Source: Hypoxylon rubiginosum
Lineage: Eukaryota; Ascomycota; Sordariomycetes; Xylariales; Hypoxylaceae
Length of the DNA stretch: 64,000 bases
NCBI GenBank assembly: GCA_902806565.1
Contig: CADCXA010000042.1
Coordinates: 586,727 to 650,726, forward strand
Reading direction: 5' to 3'
In this document: positions 24,795 to 36,476 of the stretch, piece after piece
How positions within the stretch are numbered: position 1 is the stretch's first letter
How the letters are laid out: every line of letters starts with the position of its first letter
Notes under the pieces: model-generated
Databases searched by the model: none
What the model saw: the letters and a program-made list of their open reading frames with translations, nothing else
What the model was told of the DNA's origin: nothing
Translations under genes and position numbers: made by a program

Positions 24795-27252
24795 ATGGGC
24801 ACGTTTCAACATGTTCTACACACGGGTGCAAGGCCGATTGGCCTGCCCGAGTTCGTGGACGCCGTGCGCGCCACTTGCAAACGCCGGTTCCCTGGGGCGA
24901 GAGGAACGATTCATAGGCACGTTGGTAAGTAGCCTTTCCCTACGTCTTCTTAAGAGAACTCATATATCTTACAAGTAAATAGTCGTAGCTGTGAGCGGCG
25001 GAGTCGATTCTATGGCCCTCGCCTTCCTCTGCTCGCAGGCCCGGAAGCAAGACTCCTACTTCAAGATCTCTGACAACCCCGTGTCCGGGTTCCGGGCCCT
25101 GGTCATCGACCACGGACTCCGCAAGGGATCCCAGAAGGAGGGCCTCGCCGTCTGCAACACCCTCAGGCACTTGGGCTTCTTTACAGCTGAGCTGCTGCCG
25201 CTCAGCTGGTCCGGGGTGTTGGGCGACTACAGCCACCCCAAGGACCTGCCCAACTTCGAGAGCGTGGCGCGCACGCTGCGGTACCAGAAGCTCGGTTCCG
25301 TCTGCGCCTTTCACAAAATCGCTAGCCTGCTGACCGCACACCACGAAGACGACCAGTACGAGACCGTCCTCATGCGCCTGCTGCAGGGGCACGGCAGCCG
25401 TGGCCTCCGCGGCATGCGGAAAGCTCAAGATATTCCCGAGTGCGCGGGCATGTTCGGTGCGGACCGGAGCGGTTTTGTGGACGACCAGAGGCGGAAGCAT
25501 CCTTTCTACAACATGAAGCCGTCGTACGAGGAGCGCAGGAAATTACAACAGGAGCTTAGGTCTGGTCTCAGCCACTTCAAGGACGAGGCCGAGCTGAACG
25601 ACGTCGACATCGAGCTACCCGACGTCGACGTCGAGGACTTTTACCAGCCGGAACGAGTCACGTCCTACGAGAGACCCCCCATCGACATCGAAGACGGTGG
25701 AGTCACCGTGTACCGCCCCCTGCTAGAATTTAGCAAAGACCGGCTGATCGCGACGTGCCTGGAGAACAAAATCCCCTGGTGGGAAGATGCTACGAATAAA
25801 GACCCAACGCTCACGATGAGGAATGCCGTGAGACATTTGTACAAGGGTTATACCCTCCCCAAGGCTCTCCAGAAACCAGCCATTTTCGCTCTTTCCAAGC
25901 GATGCGAGCTGAGGGTCCAGGCCCAAGAGGCCGATGCTAATAGACTGCTGAGCCGAATCGTTATCCGCCCCCTCGGACCCCTCGCTGGGACCCTGACGGT
26001 CAAATTTCCGGAATTGTCGCCGCGCCTGTCGAAGAGGGACTCCGGCTCACCACTGCGTCGCCAGGCGCGCCTCCAGAAACGGAGGGGAGCGGCCGCGATT
26101 CTTCTGCGCAAGATTCTGATGCTGGTGAGCCCGGAGTCGCAGCCGCCGGTCCTGGCGACCCTCGAGAACCACGTGGCCCGCCTCTTCCCGTCCCTCGCCA
26201 ACCCGGACGAACCGGCGGACCTCGCAAACCCGCGCAAGCCTTTCAACCTGTCCGGCGTGCTCCTTATCCCCCGGTCACAGCGCCCCCCTCGTCTTCCTAC
26301 TGCTCGTTCCCCCGAAAGCGCACCCGGACCCCCCCGGTTGAATGGGTGGGACCTCGCGCGCACGCCGTACCCCTCGACCCTGCCGCCCCCGCGGCTCACG
26401 TGGCGCCGGGCCCCCGGGAAGAGCCGGACCAGGGGGAGGAACAGCAACAGCAACAACCCCAACATCATCAATAGTAGGCACCGCTGCACGTGGACGCCGC
26501 GCACGCCGTGGCAGCTGTGGGACGGCCGGTACTGGGTCCGCCTGAAGCACCGGCTGCCGTGCCCCGTCGTCGTCCAGCCGTTCCTGGCCGAGCACAACAC
26601 CCGATCGCGCCGCAAGCTCCTCGCGCCGCACCCCGGCGACCGCGACCGCCTCTCCGCGGCCCTCCAGCGCCACGCCCAGGGCAAGGCCCGCTACACGCTC
26701 CCCGCCGTCTACGTCGAAGGGCCTCTGGACCTGGCCCGCGCCGCCCGCGCGCGTCGGCGTCCCGATCGCCCCTCGAGTCATCCGCCGGACGTGACGACGA
26801 CGACGACGACAGAGAACACCGACGAGGGAGAAGGCGGCGAGGAGAAAGGCGGCAGCAGCAGCAGCGCCGTCGACGAATCTCTGTATTCCAAAGTCCTGGG
26901 CCCGTCGGAGATGATGCTGGTCGCCCTGCCCACGCTCGACGTGCGGATGCCCGGGCTCGACGAGTGGGTGTCGTACGAGATCCGGTACAGGAAGGTCGAC
27001 CGCGACACCCTGAACGCCGCGGGCACGTTCCACAGGGGCTCGTTCGTGTCGTCGCCGCGGACGACGAATAAGCGTGTATATAATAGTAATAATAATAATA
27101 GCAGCGGGCGCGTGGTTAGAGGAAGAGGACGGGTTGGGGTGTACCGGCCTGGTAGAAGAATCCGATTAGGAAGAGCGAGGGATTCGCGTAGGCGTTTGGG
27201 AAGAACGACGGAGAGGCGCACATCTTGTCCTAGTAGCAAGGCTGATGACTGA
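24795..27252 (+). CDS. tilS: tRNA(Ile)-lysidine synthase, probably mitochondrial
   Basis: Two exons, 24795-24924 and 24983-27252, with a 58-nt phase-1 intron (GTAAGT...ATAG), give 799 aa. The start at 24795 keeps the frame of GLPEFVDAVRATCKRRFPGARG; a stop lies three codons upstream. The ATP-pyrophosphatase P-loop SGGVDS is at residues 48-53, followed by the family motif HHEDDQYETVLMRLLQG and RNAVRHLY. These enzymes convert C34 of the CAU-anticodon isoleucine tRNA to lysidine so it reads AUA, which in fungi is needed only in mitochondria. The central and C-terminal parts are longer than in bacteria (about 430 aa) and end with WQLWDGRYWVRLKHRLP and DEWVSYEIRYRKVDRDTLNAA, as in fungal homologues. 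The second half is very G+C-rich with Thr, Ser and Asn codon runs; the final basic tail after about residue 740 looks poorly conserved. Confidence 0.88.
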
Positions 27253-27970
27253 CTAGCGGGTTAAGGGAGAAAGCTGTCTGTAAATGTTATATGATATGTG
27301 AACATGCCATTATAAATATAAGCTAACTCATAAGTTAGTTTAGGCGTCCTACTCTATATGTAACTGGAATAGGACGGGCTGCTGTGATAGATACCCGTAC
27401 GAGCGCAACGCATAATATATCTAGTCCCTTGTTACTATGTAGCAGGAAAGCAGGGCATTTTTCTTAGGAAGAAATCATTGAATTGTTTTGGTATCATGCA
27501 AAGCAAACGAGCCTCCGAGCAGGAGGTAGCTCTCTCTATCCTAGCCGTACACGAATGATTATAAGACAGAATTCCACACTCTCCACGCCGATTCGACGTA
27601 TGCGACGTCTAACGTGCAACGCGCAGTGTTCAGGGGGTATATTAAGTATGGTCGCATGCCTCAAGCCATAGGCGATAACGACCTGTATCCCTTAGGCAAA
27701 TGCAACCAAATTTTTTGAGGGCCCATTGAACCTCGCCGCGATTCCATACTCGCTTCATCTTGCTTCAACTCAAGTATACCTATGCTAGGAAATTTGAGCG
27801 TTGCCTATCGATACTAGTTCGAGTGCATATCAGGATCTGCAGAAAGCCACCCCCTCTTCATCCATCCATCCCTCCATCCCCTACTCTACACTGATAGATT
27901 AGGTAGGTAATGTAGGCAGATGGGTAGATGGGGATCAAGGGCCTTTCCTGTCCGTTCCAGAATCCTCCTA
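27253..27970. other. intergenic between convergent genes, no gene seen
   Basis: 0.7 kb between the 3' ends of the lysidine synthase and the RS-rich gene. It contains CCAT-type tetranucleotide repeats near 27860 and TAGGTAGG at 27900. Nothing else supportable. Confidence 0.6.
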
Positions 27971-30149
27971 CTAGAAGGCAGCACCACCTACGCCCTCGCC
28001 GGCAAACTTCTTGACGCTGTTCTCGCTGAGCTCGAGGCGGAGGTCGAGCACCTTGGCCTCGCGCTCCATCTTTTCCCAGATGGCCAGGTTCTTGCGCAGC
28101 TTCTCCTCCTTGGCGTACTTTTCCGCCCGGATCTTCTCTTCCTCCTCCTTCAGCTGCTGCATGTGCGCCTGCAGCTCCGGCAGCACGCCCGTCGTCATCG
28201 CCACGTGGTGCGGGTCCATCTTGCCGCCCGGTACGATGGGAGGTATGGACGCCAGGAGCTGTTGCGCGAAGCTGGGCCGGTTGCTCTCTGCGGCCGGGCC
28301 TTTGGGCGGGTTGAAAGGCTTCGATGAGTTGACGGGAGTCGAGGGAACCGACTGCGACGCTGGGCCTCCGCGAGGGCCTGTGGGAATGCTGCCGGAGCCT
28401 GTGGCTGCCGACGCAGAAGCAGGTCCCGTAACAGGCGGTAGATTGCGACTCTGAATCGTGCTACCCCAGCCTGGTCCCCCTCGACCACGACTGTAACTAC
28501 CTCCTCGAGAAGCGACATATCCTCTGGGACCCGACGGCGGTGCACCCGAGTTCATATCCCGTCCACCCGACACTATGGGAACAACTGCAGCCGGTCTGGG
28601 AGGCGGTCCTATCGCTCTAGCAGATGGGCTGTCGTAGTTACGAGTCTCCCTCGGTCCGGTTGGCGCTCGGAGTGCGGCGGGCCCGCGAGGTGGGGATCTA
28701 GAAGGAGCGGGAGGTTCCTTCGGGGTGCCTTGAGGGCTCCGATCTCTAGCTGGGACGCCGTGCGAGGATCTGGATAGTGGTCTAGAGGGAATAGGGGACT
28801 CTGGGCGTGAGCGGTCGTCGCGACGAAGGGGGAGAGGGTGGGGTGAAGATCTGCGGGACGTGTCTCGAGAGGGTATTGCAGAAGAGATGGCAGAGTCGCG
28901 AGGTAGCGAAGGACGTCTGCCGTACGACGGACCGTAGCGATCGTCTCGTCGATCCGGACTGCGAGAGCGACCTCTGTACGTGCTACCCCTAGCAACGGGC
29001 GGAGGTGAACGTCTCGGAGGCGTTCTGTCTCGGACACGATCTCTCTCAAACGGAGATCTAGATCTTCGTCTGTACGGAAGACTTGTTAGGGGAACGGAGT
29101 TAGAATTATTACTTGGGGGTGGTGGGGGGAACCTTTGGTCGTAGCCCCTTCGAGGAGATCGCAGCCGATCTCTGTCATCCCGTCTCGGAGAGAACCTGCG
29201 TGGGGGTGGACTTCTGCGAGGTGGACTGCGTCTAGGCGGAGAGCGTCGCGGAGGGCTTCTACGAAGGCTGCGGCTCCTATCTCGTCGTCTCCAGCTGTCG
29301 CCCATGTCTCGCGTGTCTCGTGTGTCCCGCGCATCTCGTGTGTCTCTTGTATCTCTCGTGTCTCTTGTATCTCTCGTGTCTCTCGTGTCTCTTGTGTCAC
29401 GCGTGTCTCGTCTGTCTCTGGAAGGCTCACGTCTGTAACGATCTGCGCTTCGAGAACGTCGTCGCGGGGATCGGCCGGGGACGTAGCGGTCGCTGTCTAT
29501 TAGCGGTGGGCTGCGACCTCTCGGCGGACTTCTTGCCCGACGAGGAGATCGATTGGAATTGAATGGTCGGTACGATTCGCCAGCGCCATATCTAGTGACT
29601 TCGCCATCATCGTACCTGGAGGAACACGTTGATTAGCATTCTGTTATTTTTTTTCTTTTTGAATTCTAATTAGACCTGTCCCTACCTTCTACTTCGAGAA
29701 TCGCGATCCATTTCGACAGTAGTAAGTTCTTCCTGGAAAAGCTCGCCGTCTTCAAGGGACCGATTACGTGAGTGGAAAGGAAGCGGACGAGCTTGCAACG
29801 CGGATGCAGACGATTCTCTCAAGTCGTTAGTGCGAAAGGCTTCCTGAGAGGGAGAGGCGGCCTCGAATTCCTTTCGGAAATTCTCCGCCTCGGTCGCTCC
29901 GGTCGAATCTCCTCGAGGAGCTGGGCCGTAGGTTAGTACGGAGTCCTGGATAGAATAGAGCGATAAATGTCCTGTTTGATGCGGATCGTCCGTTGACGAA
30001 GATTGAGGTTCTGAAATTCTGGAGGGTCCTGCAGGTCCAAAGAAATGCTCAGGGCCAAGAGGGTGTCTAATTGGCCCGTGCTCGGCTTTCTGCCCACCCC
30101 TGTTACAAAAACGTTCCCGTCTCTCCATTCCGACCAATGAAGCATGCAC
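27971..30149 (-). CDS. Arg/Ser-rich protein with RDT repeats and C-terminal coiled coil
   Basis: Exons 30149-29686 and 29615-27971, joined across a 70-nt intron (GTAGGG donor, TGCTAATC branch region, CCAG acceptor, phase 2), encode about 702 aa. Residues 1-154 are acidic/polar without a known domain; M8 is an alternative start. From about 156 the protein is rich in RS, RD and SP dipeptides. Residues 224-258 form an RDT tandem array, followed by SPPRR repeats. The last 110 residues are different: FAQQLLASIPPIVPGGKMDPHHVAMTTG and then a charged coiled coil (QQLKEEEEKIRAEKYAKEEKLRKNLAIWEKMEREAKVLDLRLELSE). RS/RD-rich proteins usually act in splicing or other nuclear RNA work; that is an inference from composition. 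No RNA-recognition motif is present. The N-terminal start is the least certain part. Confidence 0.75.
29306..29410 (-). repeat. 9-bp tandem array encoding RDT
   Basis: Eleven 9-bp units plus a partial one inside the RS-rich gene encode RDT RDT ... RDA RDT RDT RD. Third positions vary between units (AGA/CGA/CGT/CGG, GAC/GAT, ACG/ACA), so the array is old rather than freshly expanded, yet the tripeptide is kept almost perfectly. The unit length is a multiple of three, so copy-number change would not break the frame. Confidence 0.9.
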
Positions 30150-30815
30150 GATAACGGAGATATAATTTGCCTATCCGTATGTCAGGGGGCACCTTGTCAC
30201 ACCTAGCTACCTAGGTTAGGTACAAGTAGGTAACCAAGGTACCTAGCTACATAGGCTAGGGGATGAATTTCGTACCTAGGTAGTGAGCAATAGTGACAAA
30301 CTCGGGATGAAAGAGATGAGACGTGAGATGTGTAAAGAAAAGGATTGAATACAATGAAAAGAGAAAAATGAGAAACAGAGTTCCGTGAGGTTTAACCTTC
30401 GTTTCGCCCGAGTCTTGTTTTGTTTCATTTTTCTAGAACTAGAAAAAGCTGGGAAGGCGAGGTCGATACTGATCGTATTGACAGAGCAATGCCTTCAGCA
30501 TTAGCAGGTACACACCTCCTAGAGTAACGATTCTCTCCGAGTTGCCACTAACGGGCGTAATCAATGAATAAGGTGCTACCTGAATTGTAGCTGATAATAC
30601 GAGTCCTGCTGAGCAGCCTGAGCAGCCTAAGCAGCCTAAGCAGCCTGAGCAGCCTAAGTAGCATCACTCTGCCATTATCGACTTTCCCACGACTTCCTCT
30701 CGAGCCTGTAGAAGGACGCAAGAAGGAGGCGCCTCTTCTGCTATCTTCTGCTATGTTCGACTACCTCCTTACCCAGACTCCCTAATATTCCCTAATAGCT
30801 CCTTCTAACGAGTAA
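30150..30815. other. intergenic between RS-rich gene and HDA1
   Basis: About 0.67 kb holding the RS-rich gene promoter and the HDA1 3' flank. It contains a cluster of TAGGTA-type motifs (30201-30288) and the 9-bp minisatellite. No gene seen. Confidence 0.6.
30611..30662 (+). repeat. 9-bp minisatellite (RAGCAGCCT)n
   Basis: Five complete units of GAGCAGCCT or AAGCAGCCT and a partial sixth, located 150 bp beyond the HDA1 stop codon, probably in its 3' untranslated region or just after it. Confidence 0.85.
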
Positions 30816-33189
30816 TCACATCTCATCCTGCGTGGTGTTTCCACTTCTCCCTGTGCTGAGTCTCTCGTTGATGAACTGAAACACATCCTCTGCGTGTGCC
30901 TCCATCATTTGATTCAGTCCGCCTGCGGGGCTCTTGCGGACTGCCCCGAATCGTTTCTTAAGTATCTTCTTTGATAGGTCCGCATCGCTCCAGCAGGCGT
31001 GGTCTTTCGTGACGTAAACGAGTGAGTTTTGTTTGTACCAACTCGATAACTCCGTGTCTGTTTCGGATTTTATCGGTCGCAGGTTTCCCGTCACAAAATT
31101 TATCACGCCGGCGATCCTATGCTTAGAATCTAAAGTACTATAGTTAGTCCTGATCCAAGCGAAGAGTTATTGAGATATAGTGCAAGGCATGAATTACCTC
31201 TGTTCGTCAAGAGGATCTTAACTCCCATGTACGCGTTGCCAGCACCGATAATGAACAGTTCTTCGGGCTCGTAGATCTCGAGATAGTTGTCCCAAATATA
31301 GCAGACTAATTCCTGGATCTGACGCTGCAGCGTCTTCTCATTTGCTCTTGGGGTGTACGGATCAAAATCTTCCGGGTGAGTAATGTAGTGAGGGATATTG
31401 ACATCTATGATGCCAAAATCGTTCTTGTGTGCCCACTCAATATAGGATGTAACACCGTCCAGCTATAATATATCAGCTTTTAATTTAATTTCTGTAAACG
31501 TAGGTCTCACATACAACAAATCCATTATGAGGGTCGACGGTGCTGTCGATGACGTCCGGCATCGCTTTCAGGTCGGGACTAGGGTACTTGTCAGCGAAGA
31601 TGTAATCGCGGTTCTGAGTGTTGTACTTACGGGTCGTGAATGACAAACAGAACTCTTTTCTTAAGCTGTATACCAGGCGTGACGAAAACCTGGTTCTCAA
31701 ATGATTTGAACAGGTACTCCCTCTGGATGAAAAGGGGAATCATGGTGTACTTTTCGGATAGTATCTGCCGCTGATGGCTTCGGATGACATCGTGTAGACG
31801 ACGCGCACTGTCGCCAATATCGTGAACGTCAATGATTCCGGGTCTCATGCATTCCCAATAGGGAGCTTGGGTAGCTTGAACTCTAGCCAATAGTCTCGCA
31901 GCATCCTTGTTGATGGGAGGGATGTCTATCTTCGGCGGGGGCTCTCCCATAAGTGTTCTGGCCACAGCCAAAGCTGAATGCGATATCGCTTTCAAGTTAT
32001 ACCCTCCCTCAAGACAGACGGCTACCTTTCCGGCCGCAAGGGACATCAACATATGGGTCATATGGGCATAACAAGGCGGCGTAACGAAACATCCACCTAG
32101 CTCATCGCCGTCAGCCGCGTCGAAGCCCGCAGAGATGATGACCATGTCTGGGTTGAACTCTTGAGCAATTGGCATGACAATCTTTTGAAAAGCAGCCAAG
32201 TATTCGCCGTCTCCCATACCCTGCGATGGCCAGCCAATGTTGACATTCCTTCCCTGGCCGGGACCGTCGCCAACCTTGTCTATGTCTCCGTCGGGAATCA
32301 TAGGGTTGTCCGGCTTCCCGGGGTAGAAATCGCCATTGTCGTACACGTGAAGGGATATGTAGAGAACGTTAGGATCGTCGTAGAACATATTCTGTACACC
32401 ATTTCCGTGATGCACGTCCCAATCTAGAATAAGAATCTTGCGACACGTATCCGGGTATTCGTTTTGGCAGACCTTGGCGGCAATAGGGACATTGTTGAAT
32501 AGACAGAAGCCCATAGGCGTGTCATACTCGGCATGGTGACCGGGTGGACGTATGATAGCGAAGGCATTTTTGACCTGTCCAGAAGCAACATTCTTACACG
32601 TTTCCACGCAACCTCCCGCCGAAAGTAGCGCTGCTTCATATGACATGCCACCAACGTAGAGAGAGGTTCTGCCCTGGTCTAGGTTATGGCTGAGCACTCG
32701 TAATTCTTTCGTTGACATATCGGAGAGGCTGTTGACCCAATCATAGTGACCGGGTGTGTGCACTGTACATATCTCCTGTTTCGTGGCCGGGCGAGCGGGA
32801 ATCCTCCACATGTACTTTGTCGGAGCTTCCCTTAAGATGTCGAGAAGCTCAGTGTCAGAACCAGAGAATACGAGTCCCCCCTTCTTGAACATCTTCATAA
32901 TCTCTTCGATCCTTCGGGGGTCTTCTGGATGGTGAGGTGTCGGACCAAAATCAGCATTTGCGTGAAGCTTCATCCTGTCGTCATAGCAGCAGCCGGTAGG
33001 AAGCAATCCTCGCTGCCGCATTAGTTTGATGGGCTCATCAATGCCACTAGACACTTCACTGTCATCCGTGTCGACGTTCATGCCGTTCTTGATGGAATTA
33101 TCGAAGTCTTCTTTGCCCAGAGCAGGGGCGTCGTGCGACTCATCAAAGCCGTTAGGCGCATCCATCATAGATTGATCCTCGCCTTCCAT
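30816..33189 (-). CDS. HDA1: class II histone deacetylase with Arb2 domain
   Basis: Four exons, 33189-31631, 31578-31515, 31462-31198 and 31129-30816, with introns of 52, 52 and 68 nt, give 733 aa. The deacetylase domain has RPPGHHAEYDTPMGFCLFNN (His-His about 218-219), DWDVHHGNG (zinc ligands about D258 and H260), SAGFDAADGD (D357) and LEGGYNL, all intact. The spliced C-terminus (VLFVIHDPPDLKAMPD, WAHKNDFGIIDVNIPHYIT, ELFIIGAGNAYMGVKILL, AGVINFVTGNLRPI) is the Arb2 fold typical of the HDA1/Clr3 subfamily. These enzymes remove acetyl groups from histone tails in the nucleus and support silencing; the Neurospora HDA-1 acts in a heterochromatin complex. The frame is open for six codons upstream of the chosen ATG (ELDDI before MEGEDQ) with an acceptor-like CAG, so a short upstream coding exon is possible. 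Confidence 0.93.
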
Positions 33190-35226
33190 GATGTCGTCAA
33201 GTTCCACTGAACACTAGCAGCTATCTTCTAGCCCGGCAAGTTTCAGGAGATGTATTATCAGGTCGATGGAGTTGATACCACCGTCTCTTAAAACCCCAAC
33301 TGACTGTCGAGCCCTACCTAGAGCTTTAACTAGGGTGAGGATTATGGGCGAAGTCTTCACTCATTCGCAATCTGGTCTAGGCCCGGCAGACGCACGGCGA
33401 TCTAATTGCCTCAGTGGCGTTGATGATTTGCATGCCCACGGCTTCTTGTCGATTGCCGTCTAAGGAATCCTGGGGCAAGGTGGAGTGATGGTGGCCTGAG
33501 GACTTGTTAGCTGCCTATATCTAAGTCTGGTGAATGTCTATGAAGAGGTCTCTTATAGGAAAGATGAGATAGTAAAATAGTAAAAAAGAAGGATAAAAGA
33601 ACATGCTCCCATCTCTAGATATATACGAGATTGCTCGAGTAGATATCTACTTGATGATTTTGAAAAACAATCCCGATAGATTTGAAAGGCGGTTTCCAAG
33701 TTGGGCCGTTGTCTCTCAACATCAAGTATTCTTACTATTCATGTGATGTCTACATAAGTTTGTCATTGCGACAAAAGGAAATATCGAGATGCACAATGGC
33801 GGAATCGCGTACTTACACGCTCTGGCAGGCTTTGCTTGCTTAACGGATCATGCACCTGTGACGATGGATGTAGGACACAGGTGGGCCACTTAGACACTGA
33901 ATGAACGTTGGCAAAACCTTGACCCACCGATGACTCCAAGTGCAAAGTCGGCGATGAGATCTAACGATCTTGCGTAGGGGTGTTATGCGTCTGATAGGTG
34001 GTGGTTTTTGGTTGTGGCGTGGGAAAATTAATGAATGTTCCTGGAAGACGCAGGGGGAGAGCTTGTTAGGTAACGTTAACGTTTTGGGACGTTGGAATCT
34101 CAGGTAACCGCCTAGGCTGCTAGGCTAGGCTAGTACCTAATCTTTTTTTAGTGAGTCTAGGTCGACGATGCGGGATGTCGGACCCAGATAACACCGTTTC
34201 CATAGAGACATTTAGGTACCACCTAATATTTACCTACCCTGCAATTTAGGTACCTACATACACCAGGAATTTAGACACATGTAGAGACTGAGCAACTCAC
34301 TTTTCCACTATCCACGCTACGTACGCATCGAATTATTAGGCATATATACATCTAGGTATAGCCATACTTATTAGCTACTTATTGAATAAAAAGGCTTATC
34401 TTTATAGGATTTGGTTGTGGTAGAATACTGAGAACCGGAGTTGAAGACTTGGGTTGGAATACTTCACTGGTATTGGTCATACACATCAGGCATGTAAACA
34501 TTGTACACAAGACCAGCATAATAAAGACAATGAGAAGTATTTGCAAATGCGAAAATGCTATTGTGTCTCATGCAAGGATCAATTTGAAGAAGAGTCTGCC
34601 TAATCGTCCCTAATCATACAAGTGTGCAAACCTCGAAACAACAAGAAAGAGCCGAAGCTCGTAAGAATTAAAAGTAAACATATTCGGATCTCAGGAACTA
34701 CTGCTTTGAGACAACCGAAAAAGAAAGAGAGAAAAAAGGCCACCATGAAAATGGGGCAACGAAGGGAAAATCTGCTCTGCCTGAAACTGGCTCGTACGAG
34801 GGCTCTCAAGCCATAACAATATTATCTCCGAAGAATATGATCTTCAATGCAAAGTTTCTTTGGACCCCAACAGACACAGACAGGACAACACGACAACAGC
34901 ACAATAATAACCGTGATATTCTGAGTTAAGACGGTTTGGTTTGGTCCGGTTCGGTTCGCATGATGTTCTTAGTTAAGACGGTTCGACGCGGGCCGAGAGG
35001 TTGAGAGGGGGCACTGGGCCCTTGGTAGATGATGACGGAGCGACACATGGGTCGGGAATATGTTTCGGTTGCTGTGGTCTTGATACTCGGTGGCTCACTG
35101 AATCTGGTGTGACGACGACGGCGGAGGGAGGTTGAGGACGATTCAGCTGGCGCAAGGGCAATGTAACTAGTCGGAGCGTTCGATGATTCGGCGACAGTTG
35201 CGGCAACGACGGGCTCTTCCGCGTCT
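33190..35226. other. 2-kb intergenic region upstream of HDA1
   Basis: Holds the HDA1 promoter and the 3' flank of the F-box gene. Visible items are the palindrome AACGTTAACGTT at 34072-34083, a CTAGG-rich patch near 34112-34137, TAGGTACC motifs at 34214-34258, and a 13-bp direct repeat AGTTAAGACGGTT at 34924-34936 and 34971-34983. Short open frames (for example 34973-35206 minus) show no domain. Confidence 0.55.
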
Positions 35227-36476
35227 CTAGTGCGGAAGGTATGCGTCCGAGCCGTCGTCTCCGCGACTAGTTGAGGCTCCTTGGTCGATCGGCTGGTCTA
35301 TCGCGTCGACCTCCTCTCTAGTGAGAGGTATGTTGCCGTCGGGGCAACTATCGTCAGCCCATTCTACAACATCCCCCTCCTCGACATCAACGATGCTACA
35401 CTTCGGAAAGGTAGCACTTTGTAAGCCTCTTGATAAGAGGCGTTCCTCCAATACCTTTTCCATAGAGACTGACATGGTCTCTATGTCGCGTGTAAATAGA
35501 CGGATCCCTGCCGTGAGGGTATGCATGATGGTGCTTCTCTTCAAATTGGCATAGTTATCAAGATAGTGTAGAAGTCGGTCGGGGTTGAGCTTCATGTACG
35601 TGCTGACAATTCTCTCATGTCGCCCGTCTTCTTCTCCCCAAGGAACAAGGTCGACGACGTAGCCGTCCTAGAAGCCAATTAGTCAATCTACCAATTTTCA
35701 CGCGATTCTAGGGAGAGACTTACCTCGCATCGGCAAATTCGTTCAGGAGACGAACACAGGTCCTTGCTTACTACATCTCTCACAATCTCCCAAAGGTTCT
35801 GCAGCTGAAGGATCTCCTCGGTTGTCATTCGGCGAATGTGATTCAGTCTCGTATCCTTGTCCCACATTCTGGGCTCCTGGAAACTTCGCCATGAGTGATA
35901 AAACCCGTGGTGGTGATGAGAGTATAACCACCAGCGCGACAATGCCTTCCTCGCTCGAACTTCCTCGGCATATCGTAGGCAACGTCGGTCCTCGGGGTTA
36001 TCCCTCCAGATCACGCGCGGGAGAATTGCGGTCCATCGATCGATGATCTTCATCTTACGCCATATCTCAATGACATCGGCCATGCTTAGATTGAAGATGT
36101 TGAAACGCCAAACTAAAGGCACATCGCTCAGATAGCGGAAGACTTTGACACCTCGGCCCATCATGTTGACCTGAGACTGGCTAGAAGGGCCACCATACTG
36201 GACGTTGACGATGCGAGGGTGTAACATTCGTTCAGGATGGTTTTCCACTCTCTGGGCGGTGTGCAGATAAAGGATGTTGTTGATGCCCGGCTGGTGTTTG
36301 AGAATGCTGATCATTAGGGCGGGTTGGTTGGCGTTGAAGATCTTTCGCATGTGGCTGCTCGCAAGAAGAAGCGCGGTGACGTCCGTTGGGCAAAGACATT
36401 CCATTACCTTGAACACGAGTTCAGGCGCCAAGGTCTCGAGCCCGGCGGGCACGGACATAGAGTCGGTGGATGCCAT
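35227..36476 (-). CDS. F-box-like protein
   Basis: Exons 36476-35724 and 35667-35227, separated by a 56-nt phase-0 intron (GTAAGT...CTAG), encode 397 aa. Residues about 13-50 (LETLAPELVFKVMECLCPTDVTALLLASSHMRKIF) have the spacing of an F-box: a Leu-rich start, EL.FK.ME.L....V.AL..AS. F-box proteins link substrates to the SCF ubiquitin ligase through Skp1. No substrate-binding repeats are recognised in the remainder, which is Trp/Arg-rich in the middle (WRFNIFNLSMADVIEIWRKMKIIDRW) and acidic near the end (DVEEGDVVEWADDSCPDGN). Many fungal F-box proteins have such unclassified C-termini. The ATG at 36476 is preceded by no in-frame ATG nearby. Confidence 0.8.

Noticed and set aside
26275..27239. 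Long open frames opposite and within the lysidine synthase gene (26275-27033 and 26778-27239 minus, 26490-27071 plus)
   Set aside because: They are Arg/Gly/Ala-rich shadows caused by the high G+C of the real frame, which carries the conserved C-terminal motifs.
29086..29503. Open frames reading SRVSC or RETRE repeats across the RDT array
   Set aside because: They are alternative frames of the 9-bp repeat; the minus frame encoding RDT is continuous with conserved-looking RS sequence on both sides.
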